Source: Metallyticus violacea (Eukaryota > Arthropoda > Insecta > Mantodea > Metallyticidae). Taken from it: a stretch of 64,000 bases of DNA. Shown one piece after another: positions 1 to 10,617 of this stretch. The notes beneath the pieces are model-generated. The model searched no databases. It saw only the letters and a program-made list of their open reading frames with translations, and was not told the origin of the DNA. The position numbers and the translations under genes were made by a program. Within the stretch, counting starts at the first letter, position 1; every line of letters starts with the position of its first letter. The stretch lies in contig CM060830.1 in NCBI GenBank assembly GCA_030762175.1, positions 50,538,501 through 50,602,500 on the forward strand. Direction: 5' to 3'.

Positions 1-35
1 GGGAAGATTGAAACATGCTCAGTTACGCCTACAAA

Positions 36-230
36 ATGGAGGTGACATGCAACGAACAATATGCTCTAAAATTCTGCTTTCGTCTCAACAAATCTTCAGC
101 TGAGGCCTACGTAATATTACAGGATACCTTTAAAAAGTTTGTTTTTCCCAACAGCACAGCTCGAAGATGGTTTAAAATATTTAAGGAGGGGAGGCAATCA
201 ATGTCAAAGGCAAGCGGATCAGTTTGTGCT
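36..230 (+). pseudogene. mariner transposase N-terminal (HTH) fragment
   Basis: The reading frame starting at the ATG at 36 encodes the first helix-turn-helix of a mariner-type transposase. The run NEQYALKFCFRLNKSSAEAY followed by ARRWFKIFKEGRQS matches the family pattern in which a KFC.RL.K...E.Y helix precedes a W...FK.GR motif. This domain binds the terminal inverted repeats. The match fades after about residue 65 and the frame continues into unrelated sequence to 287. The block at 1410-1842 has the same strand and the same subfamily signature, so the two are probably halves of one copy separated by about 1.1 kb. No terminal repeat is visible because the element may start outside the window. 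Confidence 0.75.
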
Positions 231-289
231 CTAACGGATGTGGCGGTTTTTGTTGGCTATAGCAAGTTCTTCTTATATTATTTTTAATC

Positions 290-1400
290 TTGAACAACCA
301 GATATGCTATCAACACGCAGCGGTACCCCCTATTTCTTCTTCTTCTGATTGTTTTGTCGTATTTTGATGCTACAACTACGTGCTAAGGGAAATTAAAGAC
401 CTAGAGGATCCGTGCATGAAACGTGTGTGTTTGCTAACAGAAATTAAGCAATATTTATAATAAAACGATAATTAGTTTCACCCTTTTTAATAACCAAAAC
501 CTCGAATTCAAAAACACGTGTTGAGGTAACTATGGTACGAAATTAAGTGGTGTACTACACTTAAAGTAATTAAATTTTATACAGAATAAATTGAAACATT
601 AAAGAAGGAACAAAAACTGTTTACAACGAGCCTTTGAAATCTTTCAACATTTTAAAGTACCTCAAAAGTCTCATATGCTTTGAAATTGTTTCAAAGTGAG
701 ACGTAGAAGGCTACCTAAATGAGCTTGAAAATTTTACATTCGCAAACAGTCGTAATACAATTACGCAGATAACACATAAGTCCAATAACACTTGTAATAC
801 TAATTATTTATCACATTAAAGCTCAATAACTACCCAAATAACATGTTATAGTTTCTGTTAAGAATATTAATAGTGATACCTACGCACAATTTACATATAG
901 ATAAAATAAATCTAAAACCCTACAGAAATCCTGGATCACCATAGTGGGCAAGAAGCTCACCTTGAGCTTCTAAGAAAAAACCGAAACCAGCCCAAATACC
1001 CCGGGAACTTCTTACCTATGTCCTATCACTGCCACAGCTTAGAAGAGAAGACATGCACGTTCCCTGATCCCACGTATTAATCAAGATACAAATCATGTAC
1101 TGACCAATAGCATTAACTCGAAAGTGACGTCACCATACTTGTGTGACTGTACCTAGAAAGGTGAGCACTCAAATATCGATCGTGCGACAACGGCACAGGG
1201 GAGAAAAAACTCTGCCACTGCTGCCATTCGACAGAGGATTGTCGAATATCATTAATAACACTTTCAGAATTTCTGAAAAAATTATTTGCTGCCACTCTAC
1301 ACGTTAGTAACTGAAAGTGCAGGGTGGGTTATAAGATTGCTGATTCCCAAACAAAAGAACGTTCTTGTGCATGTTGAAGACGATGTTACAGAAATATGTG
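290..1400. other. AT-rich stretch without a recognised gene
   Basis: I see no coding similarity. It lies between two parts of what looks like one mariner relic and may be an insertion into it. A perfect CRE-type palindrome, TGACGTCA, lies at 1125-1132. A minus-strand 60-codon frame (1113-1295) has no features I recognise. Confidence 0.4.
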
Positions 1401-1409
1401 GAGTTTTTT

Positions 1410-1842
1410 TTTTCTTCCCAAAGTAATCACTGCTGATGAAAATTGACTAAATCATTTCGATTCTGAGAGCAAAAACAAAATTCTGTATCATCACCAACAC
1501 TAAAACAAAGCAACATTGGTTGCTTTTGTTGGGAAAGTTAATTCTCATCTCATTTTTCGATATCCAGGTAATGGTTTACCAGCATGTCGCTCCTGCACCC
1601 ATAATTATAAATGTGTATTGCTACAGAGATGTCCTGAAAACTCTACAAGGTCGTTTCACACGCCGTGGGAGGATTTTTCCACCATCAGAAGCAGTGGTGA
1701 AGGCTGAGGAGGCGATTCGGAAGGGCCTGTCAAAAATGGTTTCCTGCATGTCTTTGAAGACTGGCACAAACGCTGGGACAGGTGCACTCATTTATCGAAT
1801 ATACTTTGAAAAAAGGAATATCAAAATTATAAGGATGAGTAA
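1410..1842 (+). pseudogene. mariner transposase catalytic and C-terminal relic
   Basis: Three frames together give a decayed mariner catalytic domain. Around 1425-1470 they read VITADEN followed by NHFDSESKN, which is the first catalytic Asp block with an in-frame stop in place of the usual Trp. A frameshift then leads to FFDIQVMVYQHVAP and YCYRDVLKTLQ (about 1553-1650). After that the second and third catalytic Asp blocks are missing. The sequence jumps to a C-terminal stretch containing VKAEEAIRKGLSKM and, in another frame, VFEDWHKRWDRCT, then YFEK. The order and strand agree with the N-terminal fragment at 36-230. With a deleted core, a stop and at least two frameshifts, this copy cannot be active. 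Confidence 0.75.
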
Positions 1843-4567
1843 AGGTACGCGGTCAAAATTTATGATAATTATTTATTGATCAGCCTCCGTAAAGTTTATT
1901 GTAGTTTATTAATATATAATCAGAAAAAGTCCTACTTATTTTAATTTACATTAAAGTTATATTAAAATGGCCCTTTACAAGTAAGGTACTCAAATATAGC
2001 CTGATGCCATAAAATTCGGGAGATAGTTCCTAAGGGGGATATAGAAGCAAGAGATAGGATAAAGATTAATGAAGACGTACAACATACGCTACTTCATATG
2101 AACAGATTTTCTCTTCAAATGAAGGACGAAAGCTTCTTGTGAATCCATCTAGTGCATTTTGTTTGCTTTGAGGCTAATACAGCGTGTGTTTTGCTTGTCT
2201 TTTATTGAACGTAAAGAACAGGAGAAGAGGATTTTTCGGCGCCAAGAGAAAGCCTTGGGGTGGGTTTTTGGCTTGGTTACAAGTCGCTTTTTGTGAGTGC
2301 CGCGGTGCCTCATTGCTCCATTTCCAGCTGCATAGGTTATTGCTGTTCCCTCTGTTGCTTTGACAACATGACTACAAGTTGGAGGAGCCTCTATGTGCCA
2401 CACAAAATTTCATAATGAGCACACGACCAGCTTTAGCGAGTCAGAATTAATTTGCACTCTCTTCCTTGGTGTTACAGTCAAGGCTTCTGCATACAAGCCT
2501 ATTATGTTCTTTTAGTATTAAAGTTAACACTGTCGAAATGTAATTCAATTGCTGTGTATATGAAGCAGAATATTAGACAAGAAGATACAAACACAAAGAG
2601 CTCTAGGTAGACATTAGCTAACAAGAGAAAATTTGTAATCCGAACTTGTATGCATATACCGGGTGGTTGCCTCGTCCTGCTAATTGATATTCAGGCAAAT
2701 CTGTTTTTAAGTGTGACGCTATTATTGAGCGTTTCCATATTTAAGCCATCGTATTTGCCTTTTTTCCCTCAGTTTTTGTAAGAACTTTCTCAACAATTAC
2801 AGCCAATGAAGGCAACAAAAGCAACAGAAAATTAATAACGGTAATGTTTACAATGAAAACTCTTAAGAAAGCGCGTTAATGAAATACCTATATGAACAAA
2901 TATTATACAGTTGACTTACAAAGTGCTGTTTTTTTTTTTTTTTTTCGTGTTCATAACGACTGGTATCTCTGAAGATTATTACAGTATTCATCAATATAGT
3001 TATCTCAATAAAACCAGCCCTTATTACATTTTAAAATATAAATTCCTTTAGGGACTGTTGTGCGTAACATTAGGGAAGCAAGTCGTTCTGCGGTCAATAA
3101 AAAAAGAACTTACCGCATGGTTATATTTATATTAGGATAGAAGTAACAGCGCGATTAGTCACCAGCCCCTCTATGTAAGCTCTATGAATGTAAACTGGGG
3201 AACAATGCAACTGCAGCGGCGTGGAGAACATGCAGGCCTGACAAACTGTGCAAAATTTCAGGAAGGCAACGAAACCTTTGAGGATGAGCCATGGACAGAA
3301 AGACAAATATAAATGAATAACGAGGATGTGGCACAGCAATTCAACGTCAGCGCAGAAGTCATGTAGTAGCATTTCCATCAGCTAGTAAACTTATATAAGC
3401 CCCGTCGCTCCATTTCACATACGTTGAAAATGGCTCAGAAGGCAGCACAAGGTGGTGTATGTTTTACATTGTTGTCACATCAGGAGAAGAATCGATTTCT
3501 TGATATGCTGCTGACATGTAATAAGAAGTGGTTTTTTTCGTCAGGATTTTCAAACATAGAAACTGGACATTAGCGAGTAGCGTAGCCGGTGGAGGATGGA
3601 AATCCGCGTGAATGATGTATGACAATGACAAGCAACGTTGCACGGTGATCTGGCTTTCATGAAATAGGTATGCTCCGGTCAGGATTTATCACTAATATTG
3701 CAATTGAACAATCACATGTGTAAGGAAAATACATTTAGCGGCTAGCAGTGAGTGATACAAGAAGCGAATGGAAAGCAGATAGAAGGAAGAAACACTGGTG
3801 AGCAAGCTTGGCCCGCATATGGCCCGTTTGAGGTGTCTATTTTTCAACGCTCCAAGAAGCCGTCATTATCCGTTGGCAGCCCATGAATCTATCATGAAAA
3901 ACGAAACCACCACTGCACCAAAAGAAGGTTATGTTCTCTTTGGAGAACTATTGCTAGCCGGGCAAACAATCAATGCAATTGTATATTCTAACCAGTTGGA
4001 ACTGTGTCAAACTAATTAACTATATGAAAGATTTATGTAACAAGTACGCTTTATTGAGAGCTGTGACGAAGCAAGGTATTTTATCGTAGAGCTTTTGTAT
4101 GATAACAGAAAGTATTTGCTTTTTATAATTTCATTAACATTACTGTTGTCCTTTATAAAATTTGTTTATGCTATGTATTAATTTTATCAATTTATAAAAC
4201 ATTAATAGCTTGAGAGTGAGTTAAATTCAAAGCTGGATGAATCGTTTACGAATAAATATGCGCATGCGCGAAATGGTACCTTCATAACGTATGATGACTT
4301 CTCGTGCATTTTTAACGACTGCGATTAAGCCCTTTGATAGCTGCCGTGCTCTGACTTCATGTACTCGCTAACTGCATCGTATAATTTCCTTCCCCCTCAC
4401 AAAGTGTCACATAACTCAACCGAGAGATGGCGACAGCTTCAGCGGATAACTGAAAAGATTCTTTTCCGCTTTCTGATAGACCGGTTTTCTTCACTGCGTA
4501 AAGTACGTTTATTAACTTTGTTCTGAAGGTGTAGAAATGTAGGTTTAGTCAAATCCGACGTTTTATT
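1843..4567. other. AT-rich stretch, no gene recognised
   Basis: No recognisable protein similarity. At 3430 a 47-codon frame starts MAQKAAQGGV about 40 bases after a TATA-like tatataag; I do not recognise the product. At 4259-4270 the palindrome TGCGCATGCGCG fits the NRF-1/erect-wing consensus. Around 2200-2400 there is a moderately GC-rich patch with no identifiable product. Confidence 0.35.
4259..4270. promoter_or_regulatory. NRF-1-like palindrome
   Basis: The bases tgcgcatgcgcg match the NRF-1 consensus YGCGCAYGCGCR. Such sites in animals usually sit in promoters, but no gene start is recognisable beside this one, so chance occurrence is possible. Confidence 0.25.
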
Positions 4568-4966
4568 TTGCAACAGACACAGCAACTAGGACAAAAATGT
4601 AATATATTCACTGTGGATAGTAGCATTGTTGTCCGTCTTTCGAGTCGGGTTTATTTGCAACCCCTGGCCACACCCCTGCAAGTTTCTCCAGGTTGCCTGA
4701 CGTCTGTAAGTGTAGTCGGAAGGTTGATGGTACTGTGGATGGGATGTAAGTGCTTCCCCAAACACTTACGGACGGTCGCTGATGCACAGATTTGTACGCT
4801 TTCGCGTGATGGAAGGGCATCTGGTCTGCCATCCAAGTGTGGCTCACGCCCAGTTCCAGAACAACCGAGGGAGTACATCAACCGATCGGCAAGGCGTCAG
4901 CTGGGGTATATCACAATCTTTGCCCTACAGAAAAATTGACAGGTTTGATTACCAAGCACGCCTTAG
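4568..4966 (-). other. GC-rich tail of the Jockey-like relic (putative 3' UTR)
   Basis: This block is clearly more GC-rich than its surroundings and lies directly downstream, on the minus strand, of the reverse transcriptase frame that ends near 4967. Frames are open on both strands, but none resembles a known protein. I read it as the 3' untranslated part of the same retrotransposon. It could instead be an unrelated older repeat. Confidence 0.35.
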
Positions 4967-5790
4967 CCGGGGACTTTATGTCCTCTGATGTTAGTCTGAT
5001 CCCAGCACCTCCCTGGAGCTGGGGTGGCCATCAAACCGTGATCACGTTCAGCAGTGCGATTACCTAGTTCTCTAATCAGTATTTCAGAATGTTGTGCAAA
5101 TTCAGCTTATGCTTTGCAATATTGTTTCCTAATAGTGTCAAGGACACGTTCTAGGCCGGAAATTTGTTGCAATAATGCTGACGGATATTCATTGTGCGTT
5201 CCAAATATGCTCCTTAATGCAAAATTTAGGGCCTTTTTGTAAATACTGGATATATAAAGGAGCTGAGTAGCCCCAGATCTCGCATGCATACACCAAAATA
5301 GCCTTTCGAAGTTTCACTCGGATTGGAACAGAATCAACTTTGAAGATGGAAGTCAGTTTGGTTGTCCCCACTTTGGCTTTTGTTCCATTATCTTTATATG
5401 AGACCTTGGTAAAAAATAACCCCCTGCTTGCTCCATGGAATTGTTTGCCCGTTCAGGTTTAGAATCCTTGGATTCACTGGTCTCCGGTGCTTAGTGAGTA
5501 ATATCTCGCTTTTATCACCAACAATTTTTAAGCGCAATTTCTTGCTCCATTCTTCCACCTTCCATCTTTTGAGTGAGCGTATCTCAGATAATATTAAAAC
5601 ATCATCCATATATTGCAATATGGTAGTGTTTGTCCTGACCGGAAAATCTCACATATATATCGAAAACAGTGTGGATGATAGCACACTGTCTTCTGGCAAC
5701 CCATTTGTTATAGGACGATAGTCAGATGAAAAACCTTCCATAATCACTGAGAATTTTCTGTTCATTAAAATTTTCTTTATTGATTTAACC
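4967..5790 (-). pseudogene. Jockey-like non-LTR retrotransposon reverse transcriptase, 3' part
   Basis: Read on the minus strand from about 5790, the frames give NRKFSVIMEG and then ITNGLPEDSVLSSTLFSIY, the template-grip motif normally written GVPQGSVLSPxLF. Next comes TTILQYMDDVLILSE, the catalytic YxDD box, with Met at x. It is followed by VEEWSKKLRLKI, GDKSEILLTKHRR and PRILNLNGQTIPW, the expected thumb region. After a frameshift come LVYACEIWGYSAP, LQKGPKFCIKEHIW or its alternative NFALRSIFG, and finally FAQHSEILIREL, all typical of Jockey-type ORF2 C-termini. At least one stop follows SIYM, and several frameshifts disrupt it. The endonuclease and N-terminal RT motifs are absent, consistent with 5' truncation. 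Confidence 0.8.
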
Positions 5791-5910
5791 CATTAGGGAG
5801 AATATTAGCTAATATAAGCTTGTATGTTGATTCACACCGAATGCAGATTTATACGGGCGCACGGTTGGTTTCTGCAGACAACCAGACTTCTTAATTTGTA
5901 TATACGAGAG

Positions 5911-5936
5911 CAGGTCCATAAGTTTCCGGCCTAACC
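5911..5936 (-). repeat. mariner terminal inverted repeat, 3' side
   Basis: The sequence caggtccataagtttccgg begins at 5911, just outside the transposase 3' end, and resembles mariner ends of the type 'gggtGtcCAtAAGTTtc'. A matching inverted copy is not visible upstream of the start codon near 6960-7010, so the other end seems lost or diverged. Confidence 0.45.
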
Positions 5937-5993
5937 ATTTTATAGGTATGATAAAAATTAAAACTGTATTTCACTTTTCGATATAATTACCCT

Positions 5994-6937
5994 TTATTGC
6001 AATACACTTCCCCCAACTTTAAATATACATTTCGACTCCCCCCCCCCCAAGTCAGAAATCTTGTCTGCAATTAAATTTCCTTCCTCGAGGCTCTTCTTGA
6101 GTTTTGAGAAGAGGTCACTGGGAGCTATATCTGGGGTGTAGGGTGAATGATCGATCTCCTTGAAGCCACATTTCTTCACAGCTTCCTTTGCAACAAGAGC
6201 TGTGTGCACAGGCGCGTTGCCGTGAAGGAGGCGCACACCACCACTCAGCTTTCCTCGCCTTTTCTCTTTGATGGAAACACGTAGTCTGTGCAGTAGGACA
6301 GCATAGTACTCCCAATTTACTGTGGTGTTCCTCTCCTTGAAGTCAATGAAGAGTATTCCTTCACAGTGCCAAAATATTGTGGCCATGATCTTCTTGGTTG
6401 ACTGAGTGATCTTGACTTTCAAAGGCGGTGCTTCGCCAGGTTTACGCCACTCCATTGCTTCTCTTTTGGAGAAGGAATCATAGTAGAGGACCATAGTTTC
6501 ATCTGCGGTAACAATGGTTTGCAGAACTTCTCTCTTGTTGCCACGGCAGAGCTCCAAAAATACCTGACAACAGATATTCTCGTTGCTGCTTTTGGACCGA
6601 GGAAATAAATCTAGGCACCCATCTTGCACTAACCTTATTCGTGTTTAAATGTTCATGAATAATTTGAAGGACTGTTGTTTTAGAAAGACCCAACCTTGCT
6701 GCTATTTCTGTAACTTTGAGCCGCCGGTCTTGCATAATTTCTCCTTCCACAAGAGCGATGTTTTCAGGAGTGAGCACCTCCAAGGGCCGACCTGTACGCT
6801 GTTCGTCTTCAATGCTTTCTGACCCATTCTTTTACGGTAGAATATGCTTCCCCATATACACAGTCCAATTGCTGTTTAATTTAATTTGAAGTAAGCCCTT
6901 CTTTTGTAAGGAACTTAATAATATCCCGATACTCCAT
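5994..6937 (-). pseudogene. mariner transposase, full-length relic with broken frame
   Basis: From the ATG at 6937 the minus strand encodes MEYRDIIKFLTKEGLT, the first HTH, then after a stop and frameshift the second HTH within LEVLTPENIALVEGEIMQD and RLKVTEIAARLGLSKTTVLQ. The linker signature KVSARWVPRF follows. The catalytic part reads VTADETMVLYYDS (first Asp), WRKPGEAPPLK, IMATIFWHCEGILFIDF, then LLHGNAPVHTA, where the normal HDNAP second catalytic Asp has become Gly, and finally SPYTPDIAPSD, the third Asp block. The C-terminus is shortened, with only a KCI-like trace before the stop at 5994. The length is near the family's usual 345 residues. The lost Asp and the frameshifts make it inactive. 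The cytosine run near 6040-6050 sits at the degraded C-terminus. Confidence 0.9.
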
Positions 6938-6946
6938 TTTGAACAT

Positions 6947-7384
6947 GTCACAATCTTCTACACATAGCCTTTTTTGTGCAACTATATCTTAATAACAGTA
7001 CCAGCCTTGAAGATAATCCGCTTAAAGGATGGCTAATTCATTGTACAATATATGCTATGCAGTATATGACCAGCGAGTTAAATTGCAAGTAATTGCTGGG
7101 ACTATTTGCATTTCAAAGGAACACGTGGATTATCTTTTACATGTGCACTTTATAACGCTTTTAAGGGTCATATAGCATGAGACGATCTAGGAGTTAACAT
7201 ACCCTCTTATTACTCAAGGGGAGATCATACATTTTAAATTCAAGGAAGGCAACAAAGGACAGAAGTAAGAAAAGTTTCATGCTTGAACAGAACTACTTGC
7301 AGCAATATTTCAGAGCTATCCTCTAGCAGTTAAACATTTAAAACAAACTTAGATAAGTGTTATTTCTGATAGATTATTTTTGCA
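6947..7384. other. AT-rich spacer
   Basis: Nothing recognisable. It separates the mariner relic from the 20-bp satellite array. Confidence 0.3.
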
Positions 7385-8205
7385 GTGAAATATATTTAAT
7401 TATGTTAAATTATGTTCAATTAGATTAAAATACATTTAAATAGTGTGAAATGTATTAAATTGTGTTGAAACGTATTTAATTAGTTTGAAAAGTGTTTAAT
7501 TAAGTTAACAGGTATATGCAATTTTTAGGTTGAAATATTCTTAATTTTGTTGTTTTAAATACGTTGACATGTATTTAATTAGGTTGGTGTGTATTTAATT
7601 ATTTTGACATGTATGTAATTAGGTTAAAATGTATTTAATTACACTTACATGCACACAATTATGCTACATGTAATAATTATGTTTTCATATATTTAATTAG
7701 GTTAAAATGTGTATAATCAGATTTACGTGTATTTTATATATTCAATTAGAATGATGTGCATACAATTAAACTGACATATATTTGATCAAGTTGACATGTT
7801 TTTAATTATGTTGAAGCGCATTTAATTAGGCTGACATGTATTTAATAAGATTGCCATGCATGTAATTATTGACATGAATTTAATTGGTTGAAATATTTTT
7901 AATCAGGTTGACGTGTATTTTATATATTTAATTAGGTTAATACGTGTACAATTATTGACATATATTTAATTAGGTTGATATGCATTTTTTAAGTTGAAAT
8001 ATTTTAATTATGTTGAAGCGCATTTAATTAGGCTGACATGTATTTAATAAGGTTGCCATGTATGTAATTAAGTTGACATGAATTTAATTATAGTTGAAAT
8101 ATTTTAATCAGGTTGACGTGTATTTTATATATTTAATTAGTTTGATATGTATTTAGTTAGGCTTAAATGTATTTAACAAAGTTGACATGTATTATTGAGA
8201 TTACA
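7385..8205 (+). repeat. 20-bp-unit AT-rich satellite, array 1
   Basis: Some forty degenerate copies of a unit close to tgtatttaattaggttgaca run head to tail. Successive units keep a 20-base spacing through 7571-7660 and vary mainly at gttgac/gttgaa/attaaa positions. The same unit makes up the array at 28995-30700, and the sequence immediately right of both arrays is also homologous (8211-8272 versus 30720-30782). The array is therefore part of a larger dispersed element and not just a local expansion. Confidence 0.85.
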
Positions 8206-8275
8206 AGCTGTAAATATTGTAATTTCACTGTTTCTTTACTGCTACCGGTGTAAGGCCAATTGAAGATTGAATAAC
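8206..8275 (+). repeat. conserved right flank of the 20-bp satellite element
   Basis: The stretch with taaatattgtaatttcac and caattgaagattgaat matches 30720-30782 at roughly three bases in four, in the same position relative to the array. The similarity stops near 8280, which may mark the element's edge. Confidence 0.6.
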
Positions 8276-8411
8276 TACATAGTACATACACACAAGAAAT
8301 GTATATGAACAACTTTTCGCAAGATGGGTGCCGTGTTTGTTAACAGTAGATTAAAAACGCATTCACAGGGTAATGAAGCGTTTTAACAGCAAGAGAGTGT
8401 TTTTCTGCGTT

Positions 8412-8850
8412 CTCTGTGGACGAAACTTGCACCAGAATCGAAACAGCAGTCGGTTGTTCAGCCCCAAAGAAGACAAAGTCGGTACCATCTGAAGAAAAGT
8501 TTATGGAATAAGTAATATTGGATGATAAAGGATTTTACTAAGAGATTATCTTCAGAGGTAAAGTCATAGCCTAAGATTACTATTCCAATTTTTTATACAA
8601 GATGAAAAATGCAGCATAAATTGTTGGAGTATTCAACCTAATCCCCAGATTTGACATCCTCTAACTTTCATCTGTTCCCAAAGTTCAAACTCTTTCTCCT
8701 AATTAGCAATTTTGGTCAAATCAAAAGGCGACTGCAGCTGTAGAGGATTAATTTACAGATTTACCAGAAGACAACTTTAGAGACTGGATAATAGCATTGG
8801 AACATCGCTGAAATAAATGTATTGATATTAAGGAAGTTTATGTTAAAAAA
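8412..8850 (+). pseudogene. mariner transposase C-terminal relic
   Basis: The block begins with VDETC, the first catalytic Asp, then PKKTKSVPS and ILDDKGF. After a stretch that is lost or unreadable, it resumes at YS.NL and PKVQTL, a degraded YSPDLAPSDFHLFPKLK. The C-terminus is clearer: TAAVEDxFTDLPEDNFRDWI and then IALEHR, NKCIDIKEVYVKK, matching the family's LxxRWxKCIxxxGxYVEK. The second catalytic block is missing, and multiple stops and frameshifts are present. The plus orientation is opposite to the mariner at 5.99-6.94 kb, and the C-terminal residues differ, so it is a separate copy. Confidence 0.75.
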
Positions 8851-8869
8851 AATGTTCAAATTAGAAATA

Positions 8870-9975
8870 TGTTCCTTCGTTGTCAGATGAAAATTTTGAA
8901 TTTTGACCTATCACAGACCCACGTCGCAGTGAAATTATCGTAAAGATTTATAAAATCCCTTTACCACGTGAAGTACATTGGTCTTCTGGTCAGTGTAGCC
9001 AACTCATATTCCACTATAATTCCTGAGTATCATACAGATTAATCATTTGGCAATACTAAATGAAGTGTGAAATTTACTTTCACATCTTCATCTACTAGTT
9101 CCCAAATGTACTTTGTATCCAATGAAATTGCAGTCCTTTCATTCAAATTGTCAATAACTGTATACTTAACTTAGTGTGCATTCACTCAAACAATTGTTTT
9201 ATTGCGTATTCAACTAAGCAGTCTGAAATCATTTTGTAAGTTATGTAACAATACTGTCTAAGAAACCATACATTTTAATAAACACGATGTTCAGAATGGT
9301 AAAATGATATGTTTTTTTTTTCTCAGTTGGTAATCTAAAGGTAACGATTGTAATAAATTATTTGCATCTATTTCAGTCTCTAAATAGGTAGATATTCATA
9401 AGTATAACATTTAATACAATTGTTAATATTCAATGCCGAATTTCAAATGTATATTACTTTTATTCTTATTCATTCATGAAATAGCCCTAAATTCATATTT
9501 GACTTTTCTCTATTGACATTGACAATCGGCCTTCGTCTGTTGCAAGATGGCTTGATAAGTTTAGTATTCATAATACAAATATACAGTTATTATAAAATTG
9601 TAAGTCAAGTTTAGAAGAATTTATTTAAATTCTTGTGTTATTCTTGAAATAGTCTTAATAAACATCACTCGAAGGTTGAGCTTTCCAGATAAATTTATTC
9701 ACTACGTTCGTGAATTTATTGGCAAGCTCAGATTCTCTTGTGATAATTTCATTAAACAGTAATTAAAAATCAGGATATTTTCATTATCTAATTTTGCTGC
9801 ACCTCTATAAACAGCCCAGCTTACCTTTATACGAAATACGTTTCCAAGACTTTTAAAATTCCAAGAAATTAAAAAATTAGTCATTTAAAAACAAACGATA
9901 TTGTATACATTAAATACATTAAATAGAAGCAGAGAAAACGGGAATTAAACACCACCGACGCCGCCACCACCGCCC
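8870..9975. other. AT-rich stretch, nothing recognised
   Basis: No coding similarity or obvious repeat was found apart from short T and A runs. Confidence 0.3.
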
Positions 9976-9979
9976 CAAT

Positions 9980-10038
<59 letters not shown>
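9980..10038 (+). repeat. (TAA)n microsatellite
   Basis: About twenty uninterrupted taa units. Confidence 0.98.
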
Positions 10039-10172
10039 GTAGCGAGCGCGGTAACCCAATACGGCCTGGCTTCGCACTTCACAATATCACAGTAGCGAGC
10101 ATGATACTGTGGCAATTGCACACCGTTGCACCTTTGGATAGTAGCTAAAGTGAATTAACCCGTTACTGTATG

Positions 10173-10277
10173 ATGGATTCCGTGAAGATTAAGCTAAATA
10201 TTCTTACGCTTAAACAGAAATTGGAGCTGTTGGATAAAACTGAAAGTGAGATTAGTAGAACACAGTTAATGGAATAA
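10173..10277 (+). pseudogene. pogo/Tigger-like transposase N-terminal remnant
   Basis: A 34-codon frame, MDSVKIKLNILTLKQKLEL followed by LDKTESEISRTQL, matches the start of CENP-B/pogo-type DNA-binding domains (pattern: basic residues, LTLxxKlellxxxE). It then hits a stop, and no further HTH, DDE or CENP-B residues follow. The rest of the element to 10615 is non-coding, with an AATAAA-type signal near 10437. It is best read as a deletion derivative of a pogo/Tigger-like transposon. Confidence 0.6.
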
Positions 10278-10559
10278 TCATCATACGCTGCAACTTCATA
10301 GCCTTCACAGTTACATTAGTTGAGAGGTTGGTAAACCTGATCTAGAGGTCAATTATGGCCACCAATTAATATTGTCATCAAGACAATTTTGGCGTTTTTA
10401 TTATGAACAGAAGAATGTACACTGTTAAGCGCTGAAAATAAAGTTTTTATTTTAAAAATTAAATTTTTGAAAACTCTACATTAAAAACGTTCAATTTCTG
10501 CATGGAAAAAATGCTCGTGCAGCATGTCTTTCCACTAACTATGTTTTTCAGTTATCGAA

Positions 10560-10617
10560 AAAAAAAAAATAGGTGATCCGGCGATTTTTTGTCTCATAGT
10601 AGCAGGATTTTACTGTA
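10560..10617 (+). mobile_element. right terminus of the pogo-like element
   Basis: The sequence ends agcaggattttactg|ta. Read from the other strand this is CAGTAAAATCCTGCT, a typical pogo/Tigger terminus beginning CAGT and flanked by a TA target. No matching left end is seen before the transposase remnant, so the 5' end is lost. Confidence 0.55.

Noticed and set aside
4568..4988. Plus-strand frames of 68-123 codons as a host gene
   Set aside because: They lie antisense to the tail of a minus-strand retrotransposon and match nothing. Open frames here follow from higher GC content.
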